From contig CAZOFA010000019.1 in the NCBI GenBank assembly GCA_964578975.1, positions 1-30,422 of the forward strand: DNA of 30,422 nucleotides. Reading direction: 5' to 3'. This document shows positions 1-7,405 of this stretch, piece by piece (the stretch's first letter is position 1; each line of letters opens with the position of its first letter). The translations under genes and the position numbers were made by a program. The notes under the pieces were generated by a model that searched no databases, was not told the origin of the DNA, and saw only the letters and a list, made by a program, of their open reading frames with translations. Origin of the DNA: CAYRUP01 sp964578975. GTDB taxonomy: Bacteria; Pseudomonadota; Gammaproteobacteria; DSM-16500.

Positions 1-21
1 GAAGGGAAATTATTCAAATGC

Positions 22-97
22 CCTTCGAGACGGCGCTGCGCGCCTCCTCAGGGCGAACGGTAAACGAGACGGCGCTGCGCGCCTCCTCAGGACGAGA
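22..97. repeat. Tandem 39-bp palindromic (REP-like) repeat, two copies
   Basis: A 27-nt segment at 26-52 recurs identically at 65-91, a period of 39 bp. Each copy has the short inverted repeat GGCGC-TGC-GCGCC, flanked by CGAGAC on one side and TCCTCAGG on the other, so it can fold as a GC-rich hairpin. It is far more GC-rich than its surroundings. It ends directly before the stop codon (98-100) of the minus-strand quinone oxidoreductase gene, so it lies in that gene's 3' flank and might act as a terminator or mRNA-end stabiliser. A related sequence occurs at 3996-4044. With only two copies and a 12-nt interval it is not a CRISPR array. Confidence 0.8.
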
Positions 98-1066
98 CTA
101 CCCCATTGTTAAAATAACTTTCCCAGTGGTTTGTCGATTCTCAAGCATTTCTTGCGCTTTCGCGGCATCTTCAAATGAAAGCACATGATTGATGTTTAGC
201 TTTAACCATCCTTGACGAATTCCCGTTAATACATCGTTTGCACGTTTCAATAATTCGTCGCGTGTATCAACCGAATTAAATAAACTTCCACCGGCCACGA
301 CAATCGATTTTTGTTGCAATGAATTTGGCGCTAATGGTTCTGCAGGGCCGCTGGCTGAACCAAAAATGCAAATGACACCGCGTTTTTTCACCGCATCTAA
401 ATCATGCGTGAAAGTTGATTTACCCACACCATCGATAATGTAATCCGCACCCTTGTCATGGGTAATTTTTTTTGTTTCTTCCACAAAATTTTGCTTATTA
501 TAAAAAATTATATGATCAGCGCCTGCATCACGTGCCATTTTTGCTTTTTCATCGGTCGAGACAGTGCCAATCACGGTTGCGCCTAAATGTTTAATCCACT
601 GCACCAACAACAGCCCTACTCCACCTGCCGCCGCATGCACCAGCACGTAATCACTTTTTTTAATGGGATAATAATCGTGTATGAGATAATGGGCCGTCAT
701 CCCTTGCAAAGGAAATGCTGCACCTTGTTCAAAGGTAATGTCATCGGGCAGTAAAATTAATTTATCTGCTTTTACGATATTGTATTCAGCATAAGAACCA
801 ATACTTCCGGTATAGGCAACACGATCGCCTTTTTTCACCTCAGTCACATCATCACCCACTTTTTCCACAATACCCGATCCTTCTAAACCCGGGATATAGG
901 GAAGTGTTGTGCGATAGTGGCCGCGACGCATGTAAATATCGATGAAGTTAAGTCCGGCTGCTTTAAGTCGGACTAATACTTCACCTTTTCCAGGCTGAGG
1001 TGTGGGAAGATTCTTCATTTGCAAAACGGATGCATTTCCATTTTCATTAATTTGAATGGCTTTCAT
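98..1066 (-). CDS. NAD(P)H:quinone oxidoreductase, zinc-independent MDR family
   Basis: 322-residue cytoplasmic medium-chain dehydrogenase/reductase of the QOR type, expected to reduce quinones with NADPH. The N-terminal GroES-like domain carries PGLEGSGIVEKVG (about 59-71) and GDRVAY (80-85). The Rossmann domain has the nucleotide-binding loop HAAAGGVG (144-151). The cysteine-rich structural-zinc loop of alcohol dehydrogenases is absent, which fits the zinc-independent QOR branch. Length matches the family (about 320-330). The ATG at 1066 is preceded by a GGAG ribosome-binding site. The gene is last in a probable unit with the 62-residue membrane protein 17 bp upstream, tRNA-Ala and the DUF924 gene. 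The exact substrate (quinone or another enone) cannot be read from the sequence. Confidence 0.93.
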   Translation of the reverse strand: MKAIQINENGNASVLQMKNLPTPQPGKGEVLVRLKAAGLNFIDIYMRRGHYRTTLPYIPGLEGSGIVEKVGDDVTEVKKGDRVAYTGSIGSYAEYNIVKADKLILLPDDITFEQGAAFPLQGMTAHYLIHDYYPIKKSDYVLVHAAAGGVGLLLVQWIKHLGATVIGTVSTDEKAKMARDAGADHIIFYNKQNFVEETKKITHDKGADYIIDGVGKSTFTHDLDAVKKRGVICIFGSASGPAEPLAPNSLQQKSIVVAGGSLFNSVDTRDELLKRANDVLTGIRQGWLKLNINHVLSFEDAAKAQEMLENRQTTGKVILTMG

Positions 1067-1083
1067 TGGTTACTCCAAAATTT

Positions 1084-1272
1084 TTACCGACGCGATAAAA
1101 ACATCCACGCAGATAAAAGAAGCAAAATAATACCCGCCACTAAACTCACATTTTGCGGCACATCATAACTCATCACGATTAAATTAAAATTATAAAAATA
1201 GCGAACAAAATGGAGAATTCCGACGATTAGAAAAATAATTCCAGCAACTAACAGAGGTGGCTTCGTGCTCAT
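1084..1272 (-). CDS. Small two-helix inner-membrane protein, function unknown
   Basis: 62 residues with two hydrophobic segments (about 7-27 and 41-58), joined by a short loop containing MSYDVPQNVS and ending in an Arg-Arg tail. This suggests a helical hairpin in the inner membrane. I do not recognise a named family; similar tiny two-helix proteins are common in proteobacteria. The ATG at 1272 has an AAGGAC ribosome-binding site that begins about 10 nt after the 3' end of tRNA-Ala, so translation probably depends on a transcript that also carries the tRNA. The quinone oxidoreductase starts 17 bp downstream. A good ribosome-binding site and coherent hydrophobic pattern make it likely to be real despite its size. 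Confidence 0.75.
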   Translation of the reverse strand: MSTKPPLLVAGIIFLIVGILHFVRYFYNFNLIVMSYDVPQNVSLVAGIILLLLSAWMFLSRR

Positions 1273-1293
1273 ATTCTATGTCCTTAATTAAAG

Positions 1294-1366
<73 letters not shown>

Positions 1367-1371
1367 GGCAA

Positions 1372-1962
1372 TTATGAATTTTTTAAAAAAGCGATTTCGG
1401 CTTTTGTGGAGTCACGCCCCAAAATAGTATTTCGTTGCGGGAAACGGCCGAATTCTTTTATGACTCGAAAGTGTGCATAAGCATATGCTAAAAACAATTG
1501 ATACACTTGCGTCGTTTCAGTCATGGATAATGATACCAGATTTTGGAATAAACGTATGGATTGTTCTTGATTTTCTGTATCTTCAGAATGAACTAATGGC
1601 ATGTAAAAAAATATTCGTTCAATTAACGTTAACGCATGATCCATGTTGTCTTTTAATCCGCTCACACATAAATCCAATGCTTCTTTGTCATGCGCAAATG
1701 CTTCTGGTGAACTGCGATAAAAACTTCGTGAAAATTGATCCAATAAAATGATTAATGCTAATCGACCACGCGGTGAATCAGCCCAATTATTTAATTCACC
1801 TTTGACAGCGGATTCATATTCTTTTTTAAATTTATCGAGCAGACTTATTTTTAATTGTTCATTTTCACCGAACCATAAATTGGTGCGGTCACTTGTTGGC
1901 AAATCAGCATGTCCCAAGTCACCAAACCAAAAATCTAATAGTTCATGAATTTTATCTTGCAT
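1372..1962 (-). CDS. DUF924 family protein
   Basis: 196 residues, the usual size of the DUF924 family (helical, TPR-like cytoplasmic proteins of unknown biochemical role). Typical family stretches are the N-terminal FWFGDLGHADLP (about 12-23), RLALIILLDQFSRSFYR (about 66-82), ERIFFYMPLVHSED (about 115-128) and the C-terminal GRFPQRNTILGR (about 172-183). The ATG at 1962 follows an AAGGG ribosome-binding site. A TATAAT box at 2007-2012 (minus strand) is a plausible promoter. The tRNA-Ala gene begins 5 nt after the stop codon, so the two are probably one transcript. No function is assigned for the family. Confidence 0.9.
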   Translation of the reverse strand: MQDKIHELLDFWFGDLGHADLPTSDRTNLWFGENEQLKISLLDKFKKEYESAVKGELNNWADSPRGRLALIILLDQFSRSFYRSSPEAFAHDKEALDLCVSGLKDNMDHALTLIERIFFYMPLVHSEDTENQEQSIRLFQNLVSLSMTETTQVYQLFLAYAYAHFRVIKEFGRFPQRNTILGRDSTKAEIAFLKNS

Positions 1963-2006
1963 ATCACACCCTTTTCTCTAGTTCTATTTTCAGCATAGCA
2001 TAAAAA

Positions 2007-2012
2007 ATTATA
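2007..2012 (-). promoter_or_regulatory. Candidate -10 box for the DUF924/tRNA-Ala/qor unit
   Basis: The minus strand reads TATAAT here, about 45 bp upstream of the DUF924 start codon and 36 bp beyond the arginase-gene stop. The -35 region is poor, with no close match to TTGACA at 16-18 bp. The surroundings are AT-rich, so a chance match is possible. Confidence 0.35.
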
Positions 2013-2048
2013 TTACGTCCCAATGATATAAAATCAGTAAATTCAATA

Positions 2049-2927
2049 TTATAAAAGTATTGATTGAAGCATGCGGGCAATGAGTTTTTCAGTCTTTTGA
2101 TTTAAATCAACCTGTGGATTAAATTCAGCAATTTCAAGGCCAAGTAAGCGTGAATCGCCAGCAATCATCGTCAGTGCTTTGCATAATTCATTTGCATTCA
2201 AACCATTGGGTTCAGGCGTATCTGTCCCCGGTGCATCTATTGGATCTATGCTATCAATATCGATGCTAAGACCGTAACCAATCGTGTCTTGCGAAACAAG
2301 TTTTATTGCTTCAGCTAATACCGTATTCAGTCCGCGTTGTTTAACTTCTTCGATAAAATAAATTCGAACATTTAATTTTTTCAAAAGATTCGCTTCGCCG
2401 GATTCGAAACTGCGAACTCCAATCAAACAAAGATGTTCGGGTTTTAATTTTTGACGATCACTAAGCAAATGCGTTAACGCATCATCCCCCTGCCCTAATA
2501 GACACGCGAGCGGCATACCGTGCAAATTACCGGATAAACTCGTCTCGGGCGTGTGGCTATCCATGTGTGCATCAATCCAAATCAATCCCAGCGAACCTTT
2601 TTTTTCAATCGCTGTCGAAACTGCGCTCCACGTTCCGATGGCCGATGTATGATCGCCGCCGATCACGGCAAATAATTTTTTTTGTTGAACTAATGGAATG
2701 ACCGCTTTTGCTAACTGTTCGCATTGTTCTCTCACTTGCAATAACTTATCATGGGTTTGTGCATATGTTTTAATAATGGTTGACCATTGTATGTCAATTC
2801 CTTGCTCAACCAATGTTTGAAGATGGGTTGAATGTTGGATAGCGTATGGGCCGTCAGCGCAGCCAAGAGTGGGTCCTGCGATATCTGCCGCGTAACCTAA
2901 CAGAATAAGTGACTTATTATTTGACAC
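2049..2927 (-). CDS. rocF: Arginase-family hydrolase (probable arginase)
   Basis: 292-residue manganese hydrolase, probably converting L-arginine to ornithine and urea in the cytoplasm. All ureohydrolase metal motifs are present: GGDH (H93), DAHMD (D119, H121, D123) and SIDIDSIDP (D223, D225). GNLHGMPL (about 134-141) matches the arginase substrate-site motif better than that of agmatinases. The usual PGTGTP signature appears as PGTDTPEPNGL, a mild deviation, so formiminoglutamase or agmatinase activity is not excluded. The start is GTG at 2927, with a GAGGA ribosome-binding site. The start codon overlaps the -35 box of the divergent aroG gene, and only 30 bp separates the two coding regions. 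Confidence 0.88.
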   Translation of the reverse strand: MSNNKSLILLGYAADIAGPTLGCADGPYAIQHSTHLQTLVEQGIDIQWSTIIKTYAQTHDKLLQVREQCEQLAKAVIPLVQQKKLFAVIGGDHTSAIGTWSAVSTAIEKKGSLGLIWIDAHMDSHTPETSLSGNLHGMPLACLLGQGDDALTHLLSDRQKLKPEHLCLIGVRSFESGEANLLKKLNVRIYFIEEVKQRGLNTVLAEAIKLVSQDTIGYGLSIDIDSIDPIDAPGTDTPEPNGLNANELCKALTMIAGDSRLLGLEIAEFNPQVDLNQKTEKLIARMLQSILL

Positions 2928-2951
2928 GTTACATCCTCTTATCGGTATAAT
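2921..2951 (+). promoter_or_regulatory. aroG promoter with both consensus hexamers; predicted leaderless start
   Basis: TTGACA at 2921-2926 and TATAAT at 2946-2951 both match the sigma-70 consensus, with a 19-bp spacer (slightly long). Transcription starting 7 nt after the -10 box would begin at 2958, the A of the aroG ATG. No Shine-Dalgarno sequence precedes that ATG, which agrees with a leaderless mRNA. The -35 box overlaps the GTG start of the divergent arginase gene. Confidence 0.7.
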
Positions 2952-2957
2952 CCACGC

Positions 2958-4028
2958 ATGTTTATAAACGATGCCAAAAAAACACTAATTAGTCCACTGG
3001 TCTTATCTCAGGAATTACCAGTCTCAGAGAATTCTGTAAAAAAAATTCAACATGCTCGAGAGACTGCGCGTAAAATTATTCATGGTCAAGATCCTCGTTT
3101 GATGGTGATCACAGGACCATGTTCGATTCATGATGTCGATGCTGCTATGGAATTTGCAGAATTATTGAAACAAGCCGCAAATAATTTTAGCGATGATCTT
3201 TTTATTTTGATGCGTGTTTATTTTGAAAAACCACGCACCACGACTGGCTGGAAAGGTTTAATTAGCGATCCTCGATTGGACGGTTCTTTTGATTTGCAAG
3301 AAGGATTGAAACTTGCACGAAAACTTCTGCTTGAATTAACCCAATTAGGCATACCCGCGGGCACAGAATTTTTAAATCCACTCATTCCACATTATTTAAA
3401 CGATTTAATTTCTTGGAATGCGATTGGTGCGCGCACGTCTGAAAGTCAATTACATCGTGAACTTGCATCAGGATTACCAACGCCAGTCGGATTTAAAAAT
3501 AATCGAGATGGTAACATTCAAATTGCGATAGATGCGGTGAATACAGCACAACATCCACATTATTTTCTCGGCATCAATGAACATGGTGCCCCGTCAATTA
3601 TCGCGACCCAAGGAAATGATTGTTGCCATATTATTTTGCGTGGTGCTGAGGATCAACCTAATTATTCCGCGAAACATATTCATCAAGCGCTCAACATGCT
3701 AAAAAAATTTAATTTGCTGCCACGTCTGATGGTGGATTGCAGTCATGGTAATAGTATGAAGCATCATCATAATCAAATTATTGCAGCGAAATCTGTGATC
3801 CAACAAATTTGCCAAGGTTCGTCAGCCGTGTGTGGCATGATGATTGAAAGTAACTTGATTGCAGGTAACCAACGTCTTGGTGATCGTCGCGCACTGACTT
3901 ATGGTCAGAGCATTACTGATGAGTGTATCTCATGGAAAGATACTGCTCTGTTGTTGTCTGAATTAGCAATGGCGGTACGAAAACGGCGAGCGACTCTTCG
4001 AGACGGTCGTACTGAGGTGGTCGCATAG
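2958..4028 (+). CDS. aroG: 3-deoxy-7-phosphoheptulonate (DAHP) synthase, class I (AroG/F/H type)
   Basis: 356-residue first enzyme of the shikimate pathway, condensing phosphoenolpyruvate and erythrose 4-phosphate. Conserved blocks run through the protein: GPCSIHD (from residue 53, metal-ligand Cys), the phosphate-binding FEKPRTTTGWKG, GARTSESQLHRE, MVDCSHGNS (metal His), MMIESNL (metal Glu) and SITDECISW (metal Asp). The start fits E. coli AroG, and no upstream in-frame start exists before a stop. Which aromatic amino acid inhibits it cannot be told. About 12 C-terminal residues (ATLRDGRTEVVA) extend past the usual end and are encoded by a palindromic repeat. Translation appears leaderless. 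It converges with the pilin gene 24 bp downstream. Confidence 0.95.
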   Translation: MFINDAKKTLISPLVLSQELPVSENSVKKIQHARETARKIIHGQDPRLMVITGPCSIHDVDAAMEFAELLKQAANNFSDDLFILMRVYFEKPRTTTGWKGLISDPRLDGSFDLQEGLKLARKLLLELTQLGIPAGTEFLNPLIPHYLNDLISWNAIGARTSESQLHRELASGLPTPVGFKNNRDGNIQIAIDAVNTAQHPHYFLGINEHGAPSIIATQGNDCCHIILRGAEDQPNYSAKHIHQALNMLKKFNLLPRLMVDCSHGNSMKHHHNQIIAAKSVIQQICQGSSAVCGMMIESNLIAGNQRLGDRRALTYGQSITDECISWKDTALLLSELAMAVRKRRATLRDGRTEVVA

Positions 4029-4044
4029 CGACCGTTCCTCAGCG
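3996..4044 (+). repeat. Palindromic repeat overlapping the aroG stop codon
   Basis: The segment starts with CTTCGAGACGG, identical to 23-33 in the first repeat of this window, and ends with TCCTCAG, as that repeat does. Its core forms a hairpin: CTGAGG (4012-4017) pairs with CCTCAG (4037-4042), and GGTCGC (4019-4024) pairs with GCGACC (4028-4033), with loop ATA. The aroG TAG lies in the loop and second arm (4026-4028). There is no T-run, so it is not a canonical terminator, although it sits between convergent genes. Confidence 0.65.
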
Positions 4045-4052
4045 TGTTTATA

Positions 4053-4421
4053 TTAGCTAATACCTGTCGCACTAAATGTTGACGTCACGGCCGCCGGTCC
4101 CGAGAGTGTACAGGATACGGTGGTATCCACTGCAACCGTTGCTGCGGTGATGGTATATCCTGTTGGTAATCCACCTTGTAAAGCGGAAGCCACATCTGTA
4201 CAGTTTGCCACCGAAACTCCTTTGGTTGAATTTACTTTGCGTGAAGCGTAATTCACGGCATTCGCTGCAGACAAGGAGGCTGCAACACTATTTTGGGCAG
4301 CAGTTTTAGCATCGGATGAAAGATCAATGAATTTGGGGATAGCAACGGCTGTCAATAATCCCAAGATAATTATTACAATCACTAATTCAACTAACGTGAA
4401 ACCCTCTTGCTTCCTTTTCAT
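4053..4421 (-). CDS. mshA: MshA-like type IV major pilin
   Basis: 122-residue type IVa prepilin. A short charged leader MKRKQEG precedes the prepilin-peptidase site G-FTLVELV, with Glu at mature position 5. A hydrophobic helix follows (about 8-30), then a Ser/Ala/Thr-rich globular part. C74 and C104 can form the C-terminal disulfide loop typical of pilins. It is short for MshA (often 150-180). It is the last gene of the msh operon, directly after mshG as expected for an MSHA-type locus, and has a strong AAGGAG ribosome-binding site. Its position and good translation signal support the role of main shaft subunit; a minor pseudopilin is the alternative. Confidence 0.85.
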   Translation of the reverse strand: MKRKQEGFTLVELVIVIIILGLLTAVAIPKFIDLSSDAKTAAQNSVAASLSAANAVNYASRKVNSTKGVSVANCTDVASALQGGLPTGYTITAATVAVDTTVSCTLSGPAAVTSTFSATGIS

Positions 4422-4439
4422 TCCTTTCTCCTTCTCAAG

Positions 4440-5663
4440 TTAATGATGTACTAATTTAACCATATTCCAAATCGGTAAATATACTGCAAAAGCTAGCATT
4501 AATATCACAAATGATAAAGCAATAATTAAAACAGGTTCAATCACATCGTTTAACCTTTTAAGATCATAATCGACCTCACGACGATAATATGTCGCGACTT
4601 GATCAAGCATATTTGCCAATTCACCCGTTTCTTCACTCACGGCCATGGTTTGCATTTCCAGAGGCGTGAACAAATGGGTGGCGCCTATTGCTTGAGTTAA
4701 ACTTTTACCATGTTGGATTGAATCTTGCAGTGATAAAACTTCTTTAGCCGCATAGGTATTACCCAAAGTTGCTGCAACCAAGCTAATACCTTCGATGATG
4801 GGAATGCCGGAACTGACGACGACGGAAAACGATTGAGCAAACCGTAATAAAACAATCCGCCGTAATATCCCCCCGATAATGGGTAAACGTAACAGAGTTC
4901 TGTCCCACTTATACCTTCCTTCAGGGGTATGTAATGAAAAATAAGCCCATCCAGTGATTACTGTCACGAAAATAAGAATAAAACCCCAATAATGCGTAAA
5001 AAAATTCGAAATACTGATTAAGATAACGGTCGCCATCGGCAATTCAACATTAGCTTGTTGAAAAACTCTACTAAACGTGGGAATCACAAAAACATTCACT
5101 AAAACAACCGCTGTAATAATGGCGAAAATAACAATTACTGGATAACGCAAAGCAGTCTTTGCGCGTTTGATTGCAGCACCTTCCAATTCGAGATATTGAT
5201 TGAGGCGCAAAAATGCTTCATCTAAATGACCACTGTTTTGTCCCACGCGAATCATGCTAATCATGATCGGCGTAAAAATATTCGCATATTCTTGCATCGC
5301 ACTTGCTAAATCTTTTCCTGACTCAAGTCCTTCGACAATGCCATTCAGTGCAGTCGACATGCGTAACGTGCGCGCATTTTCTGAGAGTTGGCGTAATGCA
5401 GAGGTGATTGGGACACCTGCTTTCGTTAAGGTATGCATTTGTCTGGCAAACATACCCAATTCTTCTAAATTATTACCGCGAGATTGATACCATTCCTTAA
5501 TGCTTTCCAGTACATCCGACTTTCCTTTCGTGAGACGAATGGTAATGGGCGTCACACCTTCTTTGAGTAATTGCGTATTCAAGTTATCAGCGGATTGCGC
5601 CAAACGACGTCCTTGAATCGGCCTTCCATCGTTGTCACGTCCCTGATATTGAAAAGTTGGCAT
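4440..5663 (-). CDS. mshG: MSHA platform protein MshG (PilC/GspF family)
   Basis: 407-residue polytopic inner-membrane protein of the GspF/PilC family, the platform that couples the MshE ATPase to pilin extraction from the membrane. It has the two repeated T2SSF cytoplasmic domains (about 75-195 and 275-400). The first begins with the family motif FARQMHTLTKAGVP and the second with LRFAQSFSVVVSSGIP. Predicted membrane segments lie at about 171-195, 215-238 and 378-400. The length matches the family. It lies 11 bp after mshE and 18 bp before mshA, consistent with one operon. Confidence 0.94.
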   Translation of the reverse strand: MPTFQYQGRDNDGRPIQGRRLAQSADNLNTQLLKEGVTPITIRLTKGKSDVLESIKEWYQSRGNNLEELGMFARQMHTLTKAGVPITSALRQLSENARTLRMSTALNGIVEGLESGKDLASAMQEYANIFTPIMISMIRVGQNSGHLDEAFLRLNQYLELEGAAIKRAKTALRYPVIVIFAIITAVVLVNVFVIPTFSRVFQQANVELPMATVILISISNFFTHYWGFILIFVTVITGWAYFSLHTPEGRYKWDRTLLRLPIIGGILRRIVLLRFAQSFSVVVSSGIPIIEGISLVAATLGNTYAAKEVLSLQDSIQHGKSLTQAIGATHLFTPLEMQTMAVSEETGELANMLDQVATYYRREVDYDLKRLNDVIEPVLIIALSFVILMLAFAVYLPIWNMVKLVHH

Positions 5664-5674
5664 CTAATACTCTC

Positions 5675-7390
5675 TCATGAATCTTGTAAGTTTTCGCCGG
5701 TAATACGAATGACTTCGCTTAAGGTGGTAACTCCTTCAAGAACCAGCGCCAGTGTGCTATCAATTAATGGTTTATAATTTTTATCTTCACTAATGAGACG
5801 ACCAAATTTTCCCGTATTATTTAACCGCAATGCATCCGCCGCATCGGGACTAATTTCAAGTAATTCAAACACACCCACTTGTCCTTTGTAACCCGTGTTA
5901 TGACAATAAGAACAACCCACACCATGCTTAAACTCTCGATCTTGAAATATTTCTTCTTTCTTCATAGCGGCGAGCCAAATTTTTTCTTGCGCGGTAAGTT
6001 GATACGGTTCAATGCAATTATGGCAAATACGTCGCACCAGACGTTGCGCCATCACTGCGCGTAACACAGAGGCGACAATGTAACCTTCAGCGCCCATATC
6101 TAACAAACGTATCGCGCAACTAATCGCATCATTGGTGTGTAATGTTGATAACACAAAATGTCCTGTCATTGCAGCTCGCATAGCAATCGTCGCCGTTTCT
6201 TGATCGCGTAACTCACCCACCATGATCACGTCAGGATCTTGACGCAGTACAGAGCGTAAAACGCGTGCAAAGGTTAAATCAATTTTAGTTTGTACTTGCA
6301 CTTGGTTAATACGCGAAATGCGATATTCCACCGGATCTTCGACGGAAATAATTTTTTTTTCCGGATTATTAAGATACGTTAACATGCCATACAATGTTGT
6401 CGTTTTTCCGCTGCCTGTCGGACCTGTGACTAACAACAAACCGTTCGGTAGCGATAAAATTTTATAAAGTCGTTCTAAAATTGCAGATGGAATTCCCACT
6501 TTTTCAAGGCCTAAAATTTCTGACGCTTGATTGAGTAAACGCATTACAACGGATTCACCATATTGTGTGGGTAATGTCGACAAACGAATATCATAATTTT
6601 TGTCATGCACCTTAATGCTAAAACGACCATCTTGCGGCAAACGTTTTTCAGCAATATTAAGCCCAGCCATCAATTTCAAACGTAATGCCAATGCTTGCGC
6701 CACATGTTTTTCTTTTAAAATTTGTTCATGCAAAATACCATCGATGCGTTGACGTATTCGTAATAAATGTTCGTCGGGTTCGATATGCACATCGGATGCA
6801 TTCACTTGTACGGCATCTTCAAAGATGGATTGTAATAATTTAACAACCGGTGCATCCGCTCTTGATAAACCAACAGCAAGTTGAGCGATATCATAATCAT
6901 TTTTTGTCAGCTCATGAGAAAGTTCTTCGGCGAAGGAGGAAATTTCCATCGTCCTGCGGTAGACCATGTCAATCACTTTTAACAAATCATCTTCGCGAAC
7001 CAAGGCAACTTTAATCGGAACATTTAAAATTCGGGATAATTCATCATTCGCAATCACATCTTGTGGATCTGCCATTCCTAATAAAACGCCTTGTTTATCT
7101 CGATGTAATACGATAGCGCGATATCGTCGGGCATAAATTTCCGGAAGGGTAAAAACTTCTTTAGGGTCCAATGCATAATTTTTAATATCGATTAATGGAA
7201 TTTTTAATTGCTCAGCCAATAAGTCAAGAATTTGATTTTCTTTTATCAAACCCATGTTCACTAGTACTTGTCCAAGCCGATCGCCTGTCGATTTTTGGCG
7301 TGCGATGGCAGTGTCAAGTTGTTCTTGGGTTAATAAATTATTATTTAATAATAATTTTCCGATATGAATTTTTTTTGCAACTGTTGTCAT
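5675..7390 (-). CDS. mshE: MSHA pilus extension ATPase MshE (PilB/GspE family)
   Basis: 571-residue hexameric cytoplasmic ATPase powering pilus extension. The N-terminal region is an MshEN domain, the cyclic-di-GMP receptor described for Vibrio MshE. The second 24-residue motif (38-61) has the canonical RLGQVLVNMG start. The first (about 10-33) begins HIGKLLLNNN and lacks the usual Arg and Gly. The catalytic core has Walker A GPTGSGKT (323-330), the Asp box EDPVEY (351-356), Walker B with DPDVIMVGELRD (385-396), the His box with HTN (418-420) and the zinc tetracysteine C456, C459, C493, C496. All catalytic features look intact, so it should be active and c-di-GMP-responsive. Confidence 0.96.
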   Translation of the reverse strand: MTTVAKKIHIGKLLLNNNLLTQEQLDTAIARQKSTGDRLGQVLVNMGLIKENQILDLLAEQLKIPLIDIKNYALDPKEVFTLPEIYARRYRAIVLHRDKQGVLLGMADPQDVIANDELSRILNVPIKVALVREDDLLKVIDMVYRRTMEISSFAEELSHELTKNDYDIAQLAVGLSRADAPVVKLLQSIFEDAVQVNASDVHIEPDEHLLRIRQRIDGILHEQILKEKHVAQALALRLKLMAGLNIAEKRLPQDGRFSIKVHDKNYDIRLSTLPTQYGESVVMRLLNQASEILGLEKVGIPSAILERLYKILSLPNGLLLVTGPTGSGKTTTLYGMLTYLNNPEKKIISVEDPVEYRISRINQVQVQTKIDLTFARVLRSVLRQDPDVIMVGELRDQETATIAMRAAMTGHFVLSTLHTNDAISCAIRLLDMGAEGYIVASVLRAVMAQRLVRRICHNCIEPYQLTAQEKIWLAAMKKEEIFQDREFKHGVGCSYCHNTGYKGQVGVFELLEISPDAADALRLNNTGKFGRLISEDKNYKPLIDSTLALVLEGVTTLSEVIRITGENLQDS

Positions 7391-7405
7391 ACAGCCTCAT
7401 TTAAA

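Noticed and set aside
22..97. CRISPR array
   Set aside because: Only two repeats, an interval of 12 nt, and no cas genes; the unit is a REP-like palindrome.
1473..1751. Plus-strand open frame of 92 codons opposite the DUF924 gene
   Set aside because: Antisense to a clear family member, no convincing ribosome-binding site, and low-complexity product without family features.
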